From positions 1-58,981 of the forward strand of contig JAOZUQ010000011.1 of the NCBI GenBank assembly GCA_029938635.1: a DNA stretch of 58,981 bases, written 5' to 3'. The notes under the pieces were generated by a model. It did no database searches and was not told where the DNA came from. It saw only the letters and a program-made list of their open reading frames with translations. Shown here in pieces: positions 25,350-34,954 of this stretch. This stretch comes from Candidatus Aminicenantota bacterium (GTDB lineage: Bacteria; Acidobacteriota; Aminicenantia; UBA2199). Numbering within the stretch: position 1 is the first letter of the stretch; each line of letters opens with the position of its first letter. The position numbers and the translations under genes were made by a program.

Positions 25350-26415
25350 AGAACAAAATGTATTCGCGTCATCCAAGATCACTAACGAAAAACATAAAGT
25401 TCTCGCTTATCTGAGAGGAGAGGAGATATTCCCTATTACCATGGAAGTGGACCTTACTCAAAAATGTACCAGAGCATGCCCCGGCTGTCCATATCAGGTT
25501 TCGAGAAGAGCTGGACATACTCTGGAAATACCTTTTCTGGACAGGCTTTTCAGTATCCTGGGGAACAATACACCGGGGCTTATCCTGTCCGGCGGCGAAG
25601 CCACCTGTATAAACCATTTCCCCGAAGCTGTCTCACTTGCAAAAGAGAAAGGTTTTAAAGAGATTGCAGTAATATCTAACGGAGGGATGACCCATCTTCC
25701 GAGAATTCAGAATGCATTACTCGAAAATGTTACTTCAATAAGATTTTCACTTTATGACTGGCAGGATAGAGAAGAGAAATATTTTACAGATACACTTGAA
25801 AAGATCCGCAATCTGAGGAACCGGATCGAAAAAGAGGGGAGCAAACTTGAGATCGGTGCATCGATATTAACCCGGAAAGAGGTTACCCACAAATTTCACA
25901 CTGTAGGTAAAAAAGCATTCGATGCGGGAATACACTGGTTGTATTTTCACCCGTATTGTGTTGATTGGGAAACCAAATCCCCGATACAGGCTGATCAGAC
26001 AGGAGTTCTGGAAGCAATTGAGGAAATGAAAAGAGTGGTTCCGGCCGGATTAAATATTCAGGTCCCCTATGAAAGATACTCCACGGAGAAACTTCATTTT
26101 GATAAACTGCATGGGTCACATTTTATTATTCAGGTTGGTGCAGATGGTATCAATTATGCCGGGCCTGAATGTAAATATGAGGAGGAAGCTGCTCTTCTTG
26201 ACCTGAATGAATATACGGACGATGATTTCCTATGGCATCCGGAACGTATTGAAAAGATAAATAATTTAAATAGTGATAATTACACTTTCATAGGGACAAA
26301 ACACCGCCCGCCGATGTTCAGCAACTATATACAAAAATTGATCGACAATAATGCAAATCAGGAAAATGATATTCAGAGTCATCCGGAAGAGTTCTTCTAT
26401 CCATATATAGTTTAA
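25342..26415 (+). CDS. radical SAM protein
   Basis: A 357-residue protein that binds a [4Fe-4S] cluster and cleaves S-adenosylmethionine to start radical chemistry. The CxxxCxxC motif is C42-C46-C49 (KCTRACPGCP). LSGGEATC supplies the GGE motif. The start is a TTG at 25342 with AAGGAG about 8 bases upstream. No C-terminal SPASM-type cysteine cluster is evident; only an isolated PECKYEEE appears. The 8-base overlap with the Gfo/Idh gene suggests that both act in one pathway, for example modification of a sugar or small metabolite. Confidence 0.8.
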   Translation: MYKEQNVFASSKITNEKHKVLAYLRGEEIFPITMEVDLTQKCTRACPGCPYQVSRRAGHTLEIPFLDRLFSILGNNTPGLILSGGEATCINHFPEAVSLAKEKGFKEIAVISNGGMTHLPRIQNALLENVTSIRFSLYDWQDREEKYFTDTLEKIRNLRNRIEKEGSKLEIGASILTRKEVTHKFHTVGKKAFDAGIHWLYFHPYCVDWETKSPIQADQTGVLEAIEEMKRVVPAGLNIQVPYERYSTEKLHFDKLHGSHFIIQVGADGINYAGPECKYEEEAALLDLNEYTDDDFLWHPERIEKINNLNSDNYTFIGTKHRPPMFSNYIQKLIDNNANQENDIQSHPEEFFYPYIV

Positions 26416-26442
26416 GAAATTTTCAGTCACCAAAAAGAGATA

Positions 26443-27363
26443 TTAACTATCTGAGAGTCCCCGCTTAATTTTCAGTTTTTTCCGGAACCGCTGGAACCGC
26501 CAGATCAGGATCTGTTTGAGGGGCCAGCGGTCCCTCCCATATAGATCTCTCAAACCATATTTAACAGCACGGAATAATTCATTGATAACCTGCCCTATTT
26601 TTTTTCTGGGCTTAGATTGACGTGCGAGTAGAACTGCAGATTCTGTAAGGATCTGTTTTTCAATTTTTTCAGGATCCTCTTTTAATATTTTGGAATACTC
26701 AAGTTGTCCCGGATTATAATCCTTTGCATAAGTTCCCCACATCCAGGATGGGAATTTCAATAGGCTCAACCTCGGAATACAGGAAATATTTCTCCCACTA
26801 CGGTGAATCCGCCTCAAATACTCGAAATCAACACCAAGATACATTTTCAAGTGGTTACCCCAATATCCGCAATCATTTATAATATTTTTTTTATGCAGCC
26901 AACTTGAAGGCATAACAAAATGATCATTATATGATTTTCCGTTGCTTGGAGATCCAACAATACTGCTCAGCCCGGAGGGAGAGATGACCCCAATCAAAGG
27001 GTGAACCAGATCATCATCTGTTTCCTGAATAAAATGGATCAAGGTTGAAAGATGCCAGGGGAACCATAAATCATCATGCCCAAGATAGGCTATATATTTT
27101 CCTCTTGCTCTTTTTATGCCTTCATTATTAGGAACACCCTGACTTCCGGAATTTTCCGGTAAATTAACCCAGTTCAGTCTTTTATCATTAAATGATGTGA
27201 CTACCTCTTCGCTATCATCGGTGCAGGCATCTCCAATGACCAATATTTCAAAATCAGAAAAATCCTGTGCTAATACAGTTTTAATGGCTAACTTCAAAGT
27301 CCGGCTGCTGTTAAAGGTCGCCATAATTATCGTTATCAGAGGATCGGCCCTGTTTTTGTCCAT
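26443..27363 (-). CDS. family 2 glycosyltransferase
   Basis: A 306-residue GT-A fold enzyme. The N-terminus PLITIIMATFNSSRTLKLAI is the usual nucleotide-binding start, with GDACTDDSEEVV next and the DxD-like GHDDLWFPWHL (about 95-105) for metal-nucleotide binding. The basic C-terminus (RFQRFRKKLKIKRG) may contact the membrane. It converges with the radical SAM gene. The product could be surface polysaccharide or glycoprotein; acceptor and donor are unknown. Confidence 0.85.
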   Translation of the reverse strand: MDKNRADPLITIIMATFNSSRTLKLAIKTVLAQDFSDFEILVIGDACTDDSEEVVTSFNDKRLNWVNLPENSGSQGVPNNEGIKRARGKYIAYLGHDDLWFPWHLSTLIHFIQETDDDLVHPLIGVISPSGLSSIVGSPSNGKSYNDHFVMPSSWLHKKNIINDCGYWGNHLKMYLGVDFEYLRRIHRSGRNISCIPRLSLLKFPSWMWGTYAKDYNPGQLEYSKILKEDPEKIEKQILTESAVLLARQSKPRKKIGQVINELFRAVKYGLRDLYGRDRWPLKQILIWRFQRFRKKLKIKRGLSDS

Positions 27364-27470
27364 TTTTTTATTATAATTACAAGGCTTACTTTGTCAAATA
27401 TAAAAGGGAGTTAATTCCTATCTGAAATTGATATTACTTCGGAATAAGGTTTAAATTTACAGAATAATAG

Positions 27471-27501
27471 CATTTACCGAAAAAAAGGGGTCATTCACCG
27501 A
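27471..27501. promoter_or_regulatory. 21-bp-spaced direct repeats, candidate LytTR operator
   Basis: CATTTACCGA at 27471-27480 and CATTCACCGA at 27492-27501 are exactly 21 bases apart, both followed by AAAA. LytTR-type response regulators classically bind two direct repeats about two helical turns apart. The site lies 60-90 bases before a LiaF-LytS-LytTR operon, fitting autoregulation. The match to any specific LytTR consensus is only moderate. Confidence 0.5.
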
Positions 27502-27562
27502 AAAGATGAGGCGAATCCGGAATTCAGGAAGTATTATGAGTATGAAACACATAGGAGGTAAC

Positions 27563-28282
27563 ATGGAAGAAAAAAAAGCTTCATTTGTAAGTGGTAAAGT
27601 TATTGTCGGAATATTGATAATTGCAGCAGGTGTAGTAATGCTTCTCGGAACTCTGGGCTATGATATTGATATAGATATTTGGGATTTCTGGCCCCTGATC
27701 CTTATCGCTATAGGTATTAAGATCATGGTCACTCATTTTGATTCTAAAGATATTTTATGGGGTTTCTTTTTAACATCTATCGGTGTCCTGCTCCAATTGA
27801 ACAAACTGGATTATATAGATATCAATTTTCATGATATCTGGCCTTTGATCCTGATCTATGTAGGTATAAAGATCATAATCTCAGGAGGAAATTACAGATC
27901 CCGCTTTGGACATCACAGGAAGTATAAAACTGCCAAGGATGAAGATGTTAAAGGAGATATGATCAATATATCTGCAATTCTTGGCGGTGGCGAGTACAAT
28001 TACTCCAACAAGAAATTGAAAGGGGGAAAGATATCTGCTATCATGGGGGGGTGTGAAATTGACCTCAGGGACAGTGATTTCGAAGGTGATGAATTGATAA
28101 TTAACACCTTTGCCCTTATGGGAGGGATAGAGATCAGAATTCCTCAGAGTTGGGATGTTGTTCTGGAAGGAACACCGATCCTCGGAGGAATGTCAGATCA
28201 GACAAAGACCCTCAATGGCTCAAAGAAAAAACTCATTATTACCGGAGAGGCAATAATGGGTGGAGTTGAAATAAAGAATTAA
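27563..28282 (+). CDS. LiaF-like membrane protein (DUF5668/DUF2154)
   Basis: A 239-residue protein. Start ATG 27563 follows ATAGGAGGTAAC; an in-frame ATG at 27506 has no ribosome site. Four membrane helices in two similar hairpins, each ending in FWPLILIAIGIK / IWPLILIYVGIK, form the DUF5668 part (1-115). The cytosolic beta-helical half is made of repeated strands with the GG motif (AILGGGEY, AIMGGCEI, ALMGGIEIR, PILGGMS, AIMGGVEI). The family is linked to cell-envelope stress sensing (LiaF, VraT). The next gene begins 1 base after its stop, so it is probably part of the sensor module. Confidence 0.8.
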   Translation: MEEKKASFVSGKVIVGILIIAAGVVMLLGTLGYDIDIDIWDFWPLILIAIGIKIMVTHFDSKDILWGFFLTSIGVLLQLNKLDYIDINFHDIWPLILIYVGIKIIISGGNYRSRFGHHRKYKTAKDEDVKGDMINISAILGGGEYNYSNKKLKGGKISAIMGGCEIDLRDSDFEGDELIINTFALMGGIEIRIPQSWDVVLEGTPILGGMSDQTKTLNGSKKKLIITGEAIMGGVEIKN

Positions 28283-28283
28283 C

Positions 28284-29354
28284 ATGCATCCGGCTTTCAG
28301 ATCAGGTAAAGATATGATCGTTGCAGGGCTCCTCTGGAGCCCTGTCGCATTCTGGACAATAATCCTTCACCGCACCCTGTCAGGATCAACTTTCTTAGAC
28401 TCAACAATTCTTCTGGTACCACCCATGATCCTTCTCCTCGGGATCGCTATTTCTGTCTGGTATATCTGTAAAGGGCTCCCTTTTGAAAAAAATGACATTT
28501 TGTATTTTATTGTAAGACATTCTCTTACTATGATTCTGGTCCTTGCAGTCTGGATCGGGATTTCCTCAGGTTATTCAGGTTTGCTCAATGAATACCTCCC
28601 TGCCGGAAAGTGGAAAGAACTATTCAACTCTTCAATCCCACTGCTTACAGGTATGGGAATATTTACTTATCTCCTCTCAATTCTCATATACTATCTGGCC
28701 CTCGCAAACGAACGGATTCGCCATGCAGAGAGAGAGATCCTTCAACAACAGCTTGAGGCAAGCCTGTCTGAACTTGAAGCATTAAAGACAACAATTCACC
28801 CCCACTTCCTTTTCAATAGTCTGAACCTTATCAGCCCCCTAATCAAACAATCGCCGGACCGTGCTTCAGAATTGATCTCACACCTTTCCGAATTCCTGAT
28901 CTACAGTTTCGAGTACAGCATTAAAAAAAATTCTACCGTCCGGGAGGAAATTGAACATATCAAGAATTATCTGAGTGTGGAAAAATTCCGCCTGAGTGAG
29001 AGGTTGGATATGGTATTTGATATAGGAGAAGGGACTTCAGACATTCAGGTCCCTCCATTGATCCTTCTTCCTGTGGTTGAGAACAGTATAAAACACGGTA
29101 TTTCACAACTATTGGAAGGTGGCCTTATTTCTGTAAAAACTCTTTGTAAGGAGGAACACCTTGTAATAATTATAAGTAATCCTTACGAAGAAAATACCAA
29201 AAAACCAAGAGGACGGGGCCATGGGCTGAATAATTTAAAGAAGAGGATGAAATTATATTATAAAGGGGAAGGTGGTGTCCTTACCGGGAAAAAAGATAAT
29301 ATATTTAATGTAAGGATCTTTATCCCTGTATCGGGGGGAACTGAAATTGAATAA
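28284..29354 (+). CDS. LytS-family sensor histidine kinase
   Basis: A 356-residue membrane histidine kinase. Four hydrophobic segments occupy about 10-135. A coiled coil (ERIRHAEREILQQQLEASLSEL) leads to the His_kinase domain. The phospho-His motif is TTIHPHFLFNSLN, then the N-box VPPLILLPVVENSIKHG and the G-box GRGHGLNNLKKRM, the standard YehU/LytS arrangement. It overlaps the response regulator gene by 8 bases. It most likely autophosphorylates and passes phosphate to the LytTR partner. Its input may be modulated by the LiaF-like protein. Confidence 0.9.
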   Translation: MHPAFRSGKDMIVAGLLWSPVAFWTIILHRTLSGSTFLDSTILLVPPMILLLGIAISVWYICKGLPFEKNDILYFIVRHSLTMILVLAVWIGISSGYSGLLNEYLPAGKWKELFNSSIPLLTGMGIFTYLLSILIYYLALANERIRHAEREILQQQLEASLSELEALKTTIHPHFLFNSLNLISPLIKQSPDRASELISHLSEFLIYSFEYSIKKNSTVREEIEHIKNYLSVEKFRLSERLDMVFDIGEGTSDIQVPPLILLPVVENSIKHGISQLLEGGLISVKTLCKEEHLVIIISNPYEENTKKPRGRGHGLNNLKKRMKLYYKGEGGVLTGKKDNIFNVRIFIPVSGGTEIE

Positions 29355-30093
29355 AAAGATAACAGCAATAATCGTGGATGATGAACAACTTGCCCGTGAC
29401 TCTGTCAGGGAGCATCTTAAAAGACATCCGGAAATTGAAATAACCGGAGAGTGTGGAAACGGGTTCGAAGCAGTAAAACTTGTTCACGAACATAATCCGG
29501 ATCTGATCTTCCTCGACATCCAAATGCCTAAACTTGACGGATTTGATGTCATCGAACTCCTGGCTGACAACCTCCCTTCAATAATATTTATTACAGCATT
29601 TGATGAATATGCACTTAAGGCATTCGAAGCTCAGGCTATGGATTATCTTCTAAAGCCGGTCAAAGCAGAAAGATTCGATAAGTCAGTAAAAAGAATAATG
29701 GATCAGGTTGCAGGCAGATCTCAGGAGAAGATCGGGAAACTTGTTGATAACAACAGGGATAATAACAGACCTTTGAGCAGAATCCTTATACGTGATGGTA
29801 TTAATGTGACAATTCTGGACCCCGGAGATGTGATCTATATTGAGGCCAGTGATGATTATGTAAAATTTCACACAGCAGAAAAATACTGGTTGAAAAGTGA
29901 AAGGATGAACAATCTTGAGAAAAACCTTGATCCCAGGATATTCTGCAGAGTACACAGATCATTTATTATCAATATTAATTATATGACCAAGATCGAGCCA
30001 TATTCCAAAGAGAGCAAAATAGTTAAAATGAAGAACGGAAAATCACTTCCTGTCAGCAAAAATGGATACTCCCGATTAATGGAACTTCTTTAA
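29347..30093 (+). CDS. LytTR-family response regulator
   Basis: A 248-residue response regulator. The receiver domain has an acidic pocket at D11-D12, phospho-acceptor D57 (LIFLDIQMP) and a conserved lysine in YLLKPVK. A C-terminal LytTR DNA-binding domain (about 148-248) contains VIYIEASDDYVKFH and FCRVHRSFIININY. The start is a TTG at 29347 behind a GGGGGGA ribosome site, overlapping the kinase gene. The 21-bp-spaced repeats before the operon are a candidate target. Confidence 0.9.
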   Translation: MNKKITAIIVDDEQLARDSVREHLKRHPEIEITGECGNGFEAVKLVHEHNPDLIFLDIQMPKLDGFDVIELLADNLPSIIFITAFDEYALKAFEAQAMDYLLKPVKAERFDKSVKRIMDQVAGRSQEKIGKLVDNNRDNNRPLSRILIRDGINVTILDPGDVIYIEASDDYVKFHTAEKYWLKSERMNNLEKNLDPRIFCRVHRSFIININYMTKIEPYSKESKIVKMKNGKSLPVSKNGYSRLMELL

Positions 30094-31880
30094 TTCTGTT
30101 TATTTAGCTTTTTTAGAATTATCAGGAAATCTCCATCAAGAGCACTATCAACAAGTTTTTTCAGGGCAGGATAATCTTTCCTTGATATCTTCCTTTCCTT
30201 TAATCCGAACTTCAGGTCAATATTCATATGGTTCTTTTTTCCTTCTTTTACCGAATATTCATATATCCCTGCACTATTATCGATCTTCTCATTTTTCCGG
30301 ATCATATCAATGGAATAACCATCCGGAATAACTACAGAAAGAGAAATCCTTATAATAAAAGAATTACCGATAGTCAGCGGATACAATATGCTGTCCCGGC
30401 TTACCAAATTTTTTGTTATCACCGGAATTTTAAAACTTTTAAGGAACAGATACGATTTATATTCCCATTTTCCAGGTTCAGCTTCAACATCTCCGGTCAT
30501 TTCCGTAAAACCGGATGTCACTCTGAGAATCTTTATATTTTTCACTTTGGAGACAGGGAATATTTTCCCCACAGTTTTTTTATAAAGTTTATCTTTAGAT
30601 TTTAAAAACCCGGAATAACTGTAAAAAGAACCTGAAGCTAAAAGTCGGATATTCCCTGAAAATTTATTATCTTTTAGTGAAACCTTCCCCTTCAAGATCA
30701 CACTGTTAGCCTTCATATCACATTTTCGGGCTGGTAAGAGTTTTCCTGTAACAATGTCAACCAGAGGTATTCCACAGTATTCAGTGAGCCTGAAATCAGT
30801 TCCGGGTTTGCACGAATTGACATAGATATCTCCTTCATACGAGTCGACCACAAAGATCCACCCGGAAGACTGCAGGTAAGAAAATAGATTGTCCGATAAC
30901 TCAAAACCAGGTAAAACCAAGGTCAACCTGTTCCTGAGATCAAGCCTGTCGAGTACTATTTTTGTTATGATTACTTTTTCACAGGAAGTAGCATAACCTG
31001 ATCTTATAATATTTTTGATACTCCTTGTTTTAAAACCTGAGAGCTTTAATCCTACATGACAATCTTCCAGAGTATCAATTATTTTTTCCTTAAGGATTTT
31101 CAACATTTCCCCCTTGGAAAGGCCTCTCTTTTTTATTCCGGAAATAATATCTTCAATAACTTTACAGGTATTGTTCTTGCTGGTAATTTCAGGAAATAAT
31201 TTTCCTGTGGTTTTCAGATTTGAGAAAAGTATATAAGGCCGGTCATAATTTTTCACATAGGCATTTTTCCAGTCAGCCGCGATATTCTTTTTCCTGAAGA
31301 TATAGCTGACTATTCCATCTCCGGACTTTTTCTCAGGTTTCATTGAATAGTTAAAAACTTTGTAACTCAATCCCTCCCCTTCAGGTAACTCTACCGTAAG
31401 GGTGTATTTATCAACCGGAACGTTCTTTGTGAAAAATTCTTTTCCGGTAAAATACGGGATAAAACCCTTTTTTGTAATTAGCCTGTACCTTAATTCAATT
31501 TCCGCTCCCCTCTCAATACCTGTATGTGATACAACCATCTCTATGAGGCCGGAAAAACCTGCAAATCTCCGGGCCTCATGGGGAAGGACCTTGTTGTATC
31601 CGTTATCCGGGGTTTTCACTTTCCTGCCATCCACCATTGTCGTCTCGGAACTGATTATTTCCAGTCTCTGAAAATCCGGATTATATTTTATAAAACTTTC
31701 ACCGTATCCTCTTGTGGAATTCAAAAGTTTAACCCTGTGAAAATAATCAAATATCTGTGTTCCATCTTTTTCAAGTGTATATTTAATATCCAATTCAAGG
31801 TACCTGGCATTAAAGCTATGAAGAGGGTATAAATATGTAACTGATGCAAATATCAGGACCAGTATGATTATTTTTTTCAT
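30090..31880 (-). CDS. secreted DUF3857-domain protein with degenerate transglutaminase part
   Basis: A 596-residue exported protein. Start ATG 31880, with GGGGAGG 8 bases before it, is preferred to a GTG two codons earlier. The signal peptide is MKKIIILVLIFASVTYLYP. A DUF3857-like beta domain (about 25-200) contains RGYGESFIKYNPDFQRLEI. A transglutaminase-like segment has the Cys (GYATSCEKV) but I find no matching catalytic His, so it is probably inactive. A beta-rich C-terminal domain follows. The gene lies 2 bases after its DUF3857 neighbour; the pair may be envelope proteins. Function is unknown. Confidence 0.65.
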   Translation of the reverse strand: MKKIIILVLIFASVTYLYPLHSFNARYLELDIKYTLEKDGTQIFDYFHRVKLLNSTRGYGESFIKYNPDFQRLEIISSETTMVDGRKVKTPDNGYNKVLPHEARRFAGFSGLIEMVVSHTGIERGAEIELRYRLITKKGFIPYFTGKEFFTKNVPVDKYTLTVELPEGEGLSYKVFNYSMKPEKKSGDGIVSYIFRKKNIAADWKNAYVKNYDRPYILFSNLKTTGKLFPEITSKNNTCKVIEDIISGIKKRGLSKGEMLKILKEKIIDTLEDCHVGLKLSGFKTRSIKNIIRSGYATSCEKVIITKIVLDRLDLRNRLTLVLPGFELSDNLFSYLQSSGWIFVVDSYEGDIYVNSCKPGTDFRLTEYCGIPLVDIVTGKLLPARKCDMKANSVILKGKVSLKDNKFSGNIRLLASGSFYSYSGFLKSKDKLYKKTVGKIFPVSKVKNIKILRVTSGFTEMTGDVEAEPGKWEYKSYLFLKSFKIPVITKNLVSRDSILYPLTIGNSFIIRISLSVVIPDGYSIDMIRKNEKIDNSAGIYEYSVKEGKKNHMNIDLKFGLKERKISRKDYPALKKLVDSALDGDFLIILKKLNKQN

Positions 31881-31882
31881 GA

Positions 31883-33829
31883 TCACTTCCTCCCCTTAAG
31901 AATTACTGGATCTTTGAACTTATTGAATTGTTCAATGCAATTCTTTACATCCTTCCATTCACCGACCTCAAATATTCTTTTGGCAAACCTGATCTTCTGA
32001 CCGATCTTTAAAGTTCTCCCGCTTTTATTAATACTGCCCTTGTAAGAAACATTTTCTCCTTTAACATCTATAACTTCAGGTTTTTTATACACCTGCATAC
32101 CAGAAGGAAGCTTGATCTCCTCTTGTATAGTTACCTCCTGGGAACACCTTATTCTGAAAGGGTATTCTCTCTTTTTCAGATCTGTTTTTAATCTATTGAA
32201 AAAAAGGAGTCCCTTCAACGGAAGATTTCCTGAAAAACTCTTTAAATATTTGTATCCTCCTGCAGACACAAGGTAATCCTTAATAAAGAACCTGAATGTT
32301 AAACTGACAGGGTTGTCCAGGTTTAACGGATCGGAATATCTGAGATCCGATATTTTTATCCCGTTTATTTGTTCTCCGATTATTCCTTTTATGTATTCCC
32401 GCGAAAATTTCCACTGGCGGCTTTTTAAATATCTTCTCAGCAGAGAGTCTGACTGCCCCTCGGTATCAATGGAAACCCTTCCGGATATACTTCCGTCCTT
32501 TTTTAAAATGGAATATATTTTATACCTCAAATAATGTTTTTCCGGTGGGCTTATTTTAGTGGTTTTTAGTCCTGCCCCATCAGGTAGTCCCATGAGATAC
32601 TGTTGCTGCTGCTCAAGAGAAGACCATAATTCCCTTACGCCAGGTACCCAGGTCGGATCAAGGAGGTGATACTTTCCCTTCAGCTTTACAACGGTTACCG
32701 AATGATTGAACTGGTCTGCGGGAATCTTGTCAATTTTTGAACCTGCCATTGTCATTGCCGCATAAGATTCATATCCGGCGGCCCTCAGCATCGTCACAAG
32801 CATACTCGCCTTATCCTTACAAACGCCACATCTGTCACTGAATATCGTTGTCCCTTTATGGAGAGTGTATCCCTCACCCTTACCCATAGAAAGTCCGGAA
32901 TACCTTATCTCTTCAGCAACCCAGTGGGTTAATCTGGATATTTTTCCCCAGTCATCCTTGGAACCTTTTATTATCTCCCTAACCTTTTTATCGATCTCAC
33001 TGTTCGATCCGAATGATCCGTAATCTTCATTCACATTGTAGAACCACCTGGACTTGGCCTCCCAGTCAGGTGAGGTTGACATAAGGAGCTTCGTAAATAC
33101 ATCAGAAGGAGCAACCATCCCTTTTTCGCTTTTGTACGGTTTTATATTCTCTTTCTTCCAAAAATACACTTTTTTTTCCTTTTCAAAATGTTTGTATGAT
33201 GTCACTTCGCCGTTGTATACTTCAAACTGAAGTTCTTTGGAGTTCGGGATCTCAACACGATAACTTTTAAGTTTCACAGGCACTTTTGAATAGAACGGAA
33301 CAATATCATAAAAGTGTCCCTTCATCGGTGGTGTATATCTCTCCTCATCCTTATTATTAAGAAGAGCATAGGTAAAACCTTTTCTATAAGTTTTCACATA
33401 AAGCCCGTCCCCGGGGGACAATTTCCCTACCGGAAGGATCTTTTCCCTTGCTCCCCAGTAGATTGCACGAGCAGGTGCCGTATAATTCCTGACAGATGAG
33501 AGCGGGATATTTTCAACTTTTCCCCCTTTCCTGACGATCTTTGCTTCTTTTATATCAACATAAGAGCTCAAAGGATCATATCCGAAAATTCTTGATATCA
33601 TTTTTTTTGAGCCATTATTGTTCAGAACTTTTATAAATACTTCCCCGGTAACATAGGTTAGCCCCGACTCTTTCATCTCTACATCTGTTTTATCAAAAAT
33701 AACAAGATAAGGTGAGTCAGGGAAATCCTTATTGTTTCCTGAATTTTTTAAAATTTCAGGTAGATTCTCCTGTCCAAATCCAAACAAGCTTAATAAAACG
33801 ATCATAAAAACAATAGATTTTATTCTCAT
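31883..33829 (-). CDS. secreted DUF3857/transglutaminase-like protein
   Basis: A 648-residue exported protein. It has a signal peptide (MRIKSIVFMIVLLSLFGFGQ), a DUF3857 domain (about 35-250), then a transglutaminase core with a complete triad: C337 (RCGVCKDKASML), H376 (FNHSVTV) and D391 (LLDPTWVPG). C-terminal beta domains follow. In the family such cores may act as proteases or transamidases in the envelope. The downstream gene starts 2 bases later and encodes a degenerate relative. This layout is typical of FCB-group genomes. The true activity is untested. Confidence 0.8.
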   Translation of the reverse strand: MRIKSIVFMIVLLSLFGFGQENLPEILKNSGNNKDFPDSPYLVIFDKTDVEMKESGLTYVTGEVFIKVLNNNGSKKMISRIFGYDPLSSYVDIKEAKIVRKGGKVENIPLSSVRNYTAPARAIYWGAREKILPVGKLSPGDGLYVKTYRKGFTYALLNNKDEERYTPPMKGHFYDIVPFYSKVPVKLKSYRVEIPNSKELQFEVYNGEVTSYKHFEKEKKVYFWKKENIKPYKSEKGMVAPSDVFTKLLMSTSPDWEAKSRWFYNVNEDYGSFGSNSEIDKKVREIIKGSKDDWGKISRLTHWVAEEIRYSGLSMGKGEGYTLHKGTTIFSDRCGVCKDKASMLVTMLRAAGYESYAAMTMAGSKIDKIPADQFNHSVTVVKLKGKYHLLDPTWVPGVRELWSSLEQQQQYLMGLPDGAGLKTTKISPPEKHYLRYKIYSILKKDGSISGRVSIDTEGQSDSLLRRYLKSRQWKFSREYIKGIIGEQINGIKISDLRYSDPLNLDNPVSLTFRFFIKDYLVSAGGYKYLKSFSGNLPLKGLLFFNRLKTDLKKREYPFRIRCSQEVTIQEEIKLPSGMQVYKKPEVIDVKGENVSYKGSINKSGRTLKIGQKIRFAKRIFEVGEWKDVKNCIEQFNKFKDPVILKGRK

Positions 33830-34011
33830 TTTCTTCTCCTGGAAATGAAATTACTTAATTTATAATTATACAAAAAAAAATAATTTTAGCCAGTTCAAAT
33901 AAAAACTTATAAAACCAAATTCCGTATTAATTGAGAGCTTCGGAGATGTTTTATTGCCGGAGAGGAAATTTACAAAAAGTTTGCAATATGATAATTTTTC
34001 GGGAGAAGAAA

Positions 34012-34932
34012 ATGAAAAAAAAATACATCTTGCTATTTATGATTTTGTCAATAACCATGCCGGTATGTGCCGAGGAGAAAATGGAAAATAAAAAATTAAC
34101 AGATCTGGAAAAATATGTGATCGAAAATAAAGGAACAGAAAAACCGTTCACAGGGAAATATAACAAACACAAAGAAGAAGGAACATATACATGCAAACGA
34201 TGTGATGCACCTTTGTACAGATCATCGGACAAGTTTGAATCAGATTGCGGATGGCCCAGTTTTGATGATGAGATCAAGGGAGCAGTAAAAAGAATTCCCG
34301 ATGCTGACGGAAGAAGAACAGAGATAGTCTGTTCCAATTGTGATGCCCATCTCGGGCACGTCTTTTTCGGTGAAAAGTACACATCCAAAGACACAAGACA
34401 TTGTGTAAATTCGGTATCGATGAATTTTGTCCCGGCAAAAACTGAAAAAAGAACCGAAACTGCAGTTTTTGCATCGGGCTGTTTCTGGGGAACTCAATAC
34501 CACTTTGAAAAAAGGGATGGTGTCATCTCTACACTGGCAGGTTATTCCGGAGGCACTACTGAAAATGTGACCTACGAAGAAGTGTGTGAAGGGACAACAG
34601 GGCACGCTGAAGTTGTAAAGGTTGTATTCGACCCTTCAAAAGTCTCATATGAAGAACTGGCAAAAGTATATTTCAACACACACGACCCGACTCAGCTTAA
34701 CAGACAGGGACCGGATATCGGGACCCAATACCGCTCGGAGATATTTTATGAGAATGAAGATCAGAAAAGGACAGCTGAAAAGCTTATAAAAATATTGAAA
34801 GATAAAGGGTTGAATGTTGTTACTGTTCTGAGCAGATCTGTAAAATTCTGGGAGGCTGAAAAATACCATCAGAGCTATTACAGGAAAAAAGGGGGCACCC
34901 CCTATTGCCATATTTATCAGAACAAATTTTAA
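34012..34932 (+). CDS. msrBA: exported peptide-methionine sulfoxide reductase, MsrB-MsrA fusion
   Basis: A 306-residue fusion that repairs oxidised methionine (MsrB acts on the R-sulfoxide, MsrA on the S-sulfoxide). Start 34012 follows CGGGAG and begins a signal peptide (MKKKYILLFMILSITMPVCA), so it should work in the periplasm. MsrB comes first: zinc ligands C61, C64, C107, C110; CGWPSF; catalytic C131 in RHCVNS. MsrA follows: C157 in GCFWG, then YSGGTTENVTYEEVCEGTTGHAE. In many bacteria the order is MsrA-MsrB or the two are separate; this B-A order is less common. Electron donors are not visible nearby. Confidence 0.9.
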   Translation: MKKKYILLFMILSITMPVCAEEKMENKKLTDLEKYVIENKGTEKPFTGKYNKHKEEGTYTCKRCDAPLYRSSDKFESDCGWPSFDDEIKGAVKRIPDADGRRTEIVCSNCDAHLGHVFFGEKYTSKDTRHCVNSVSMNFVPAKTEKRTETAVFASGCFWGTQYHFEKRDGVISTLAGYSGGTTENVTYEEVCEGTTGHAEVVKVVFDPSKVSYEELAKVYFNTHDPTQLNRQGPDIGTQYRSEIFYENEDQKRTAEKLIKILKDKGLNVVTVLSRSVKFWEAEKYHQSYYRKKGGTPYCHIYQNKF

Positions 34933-34954
34933 TAAAATTCTTCAGGAGGAGTTT

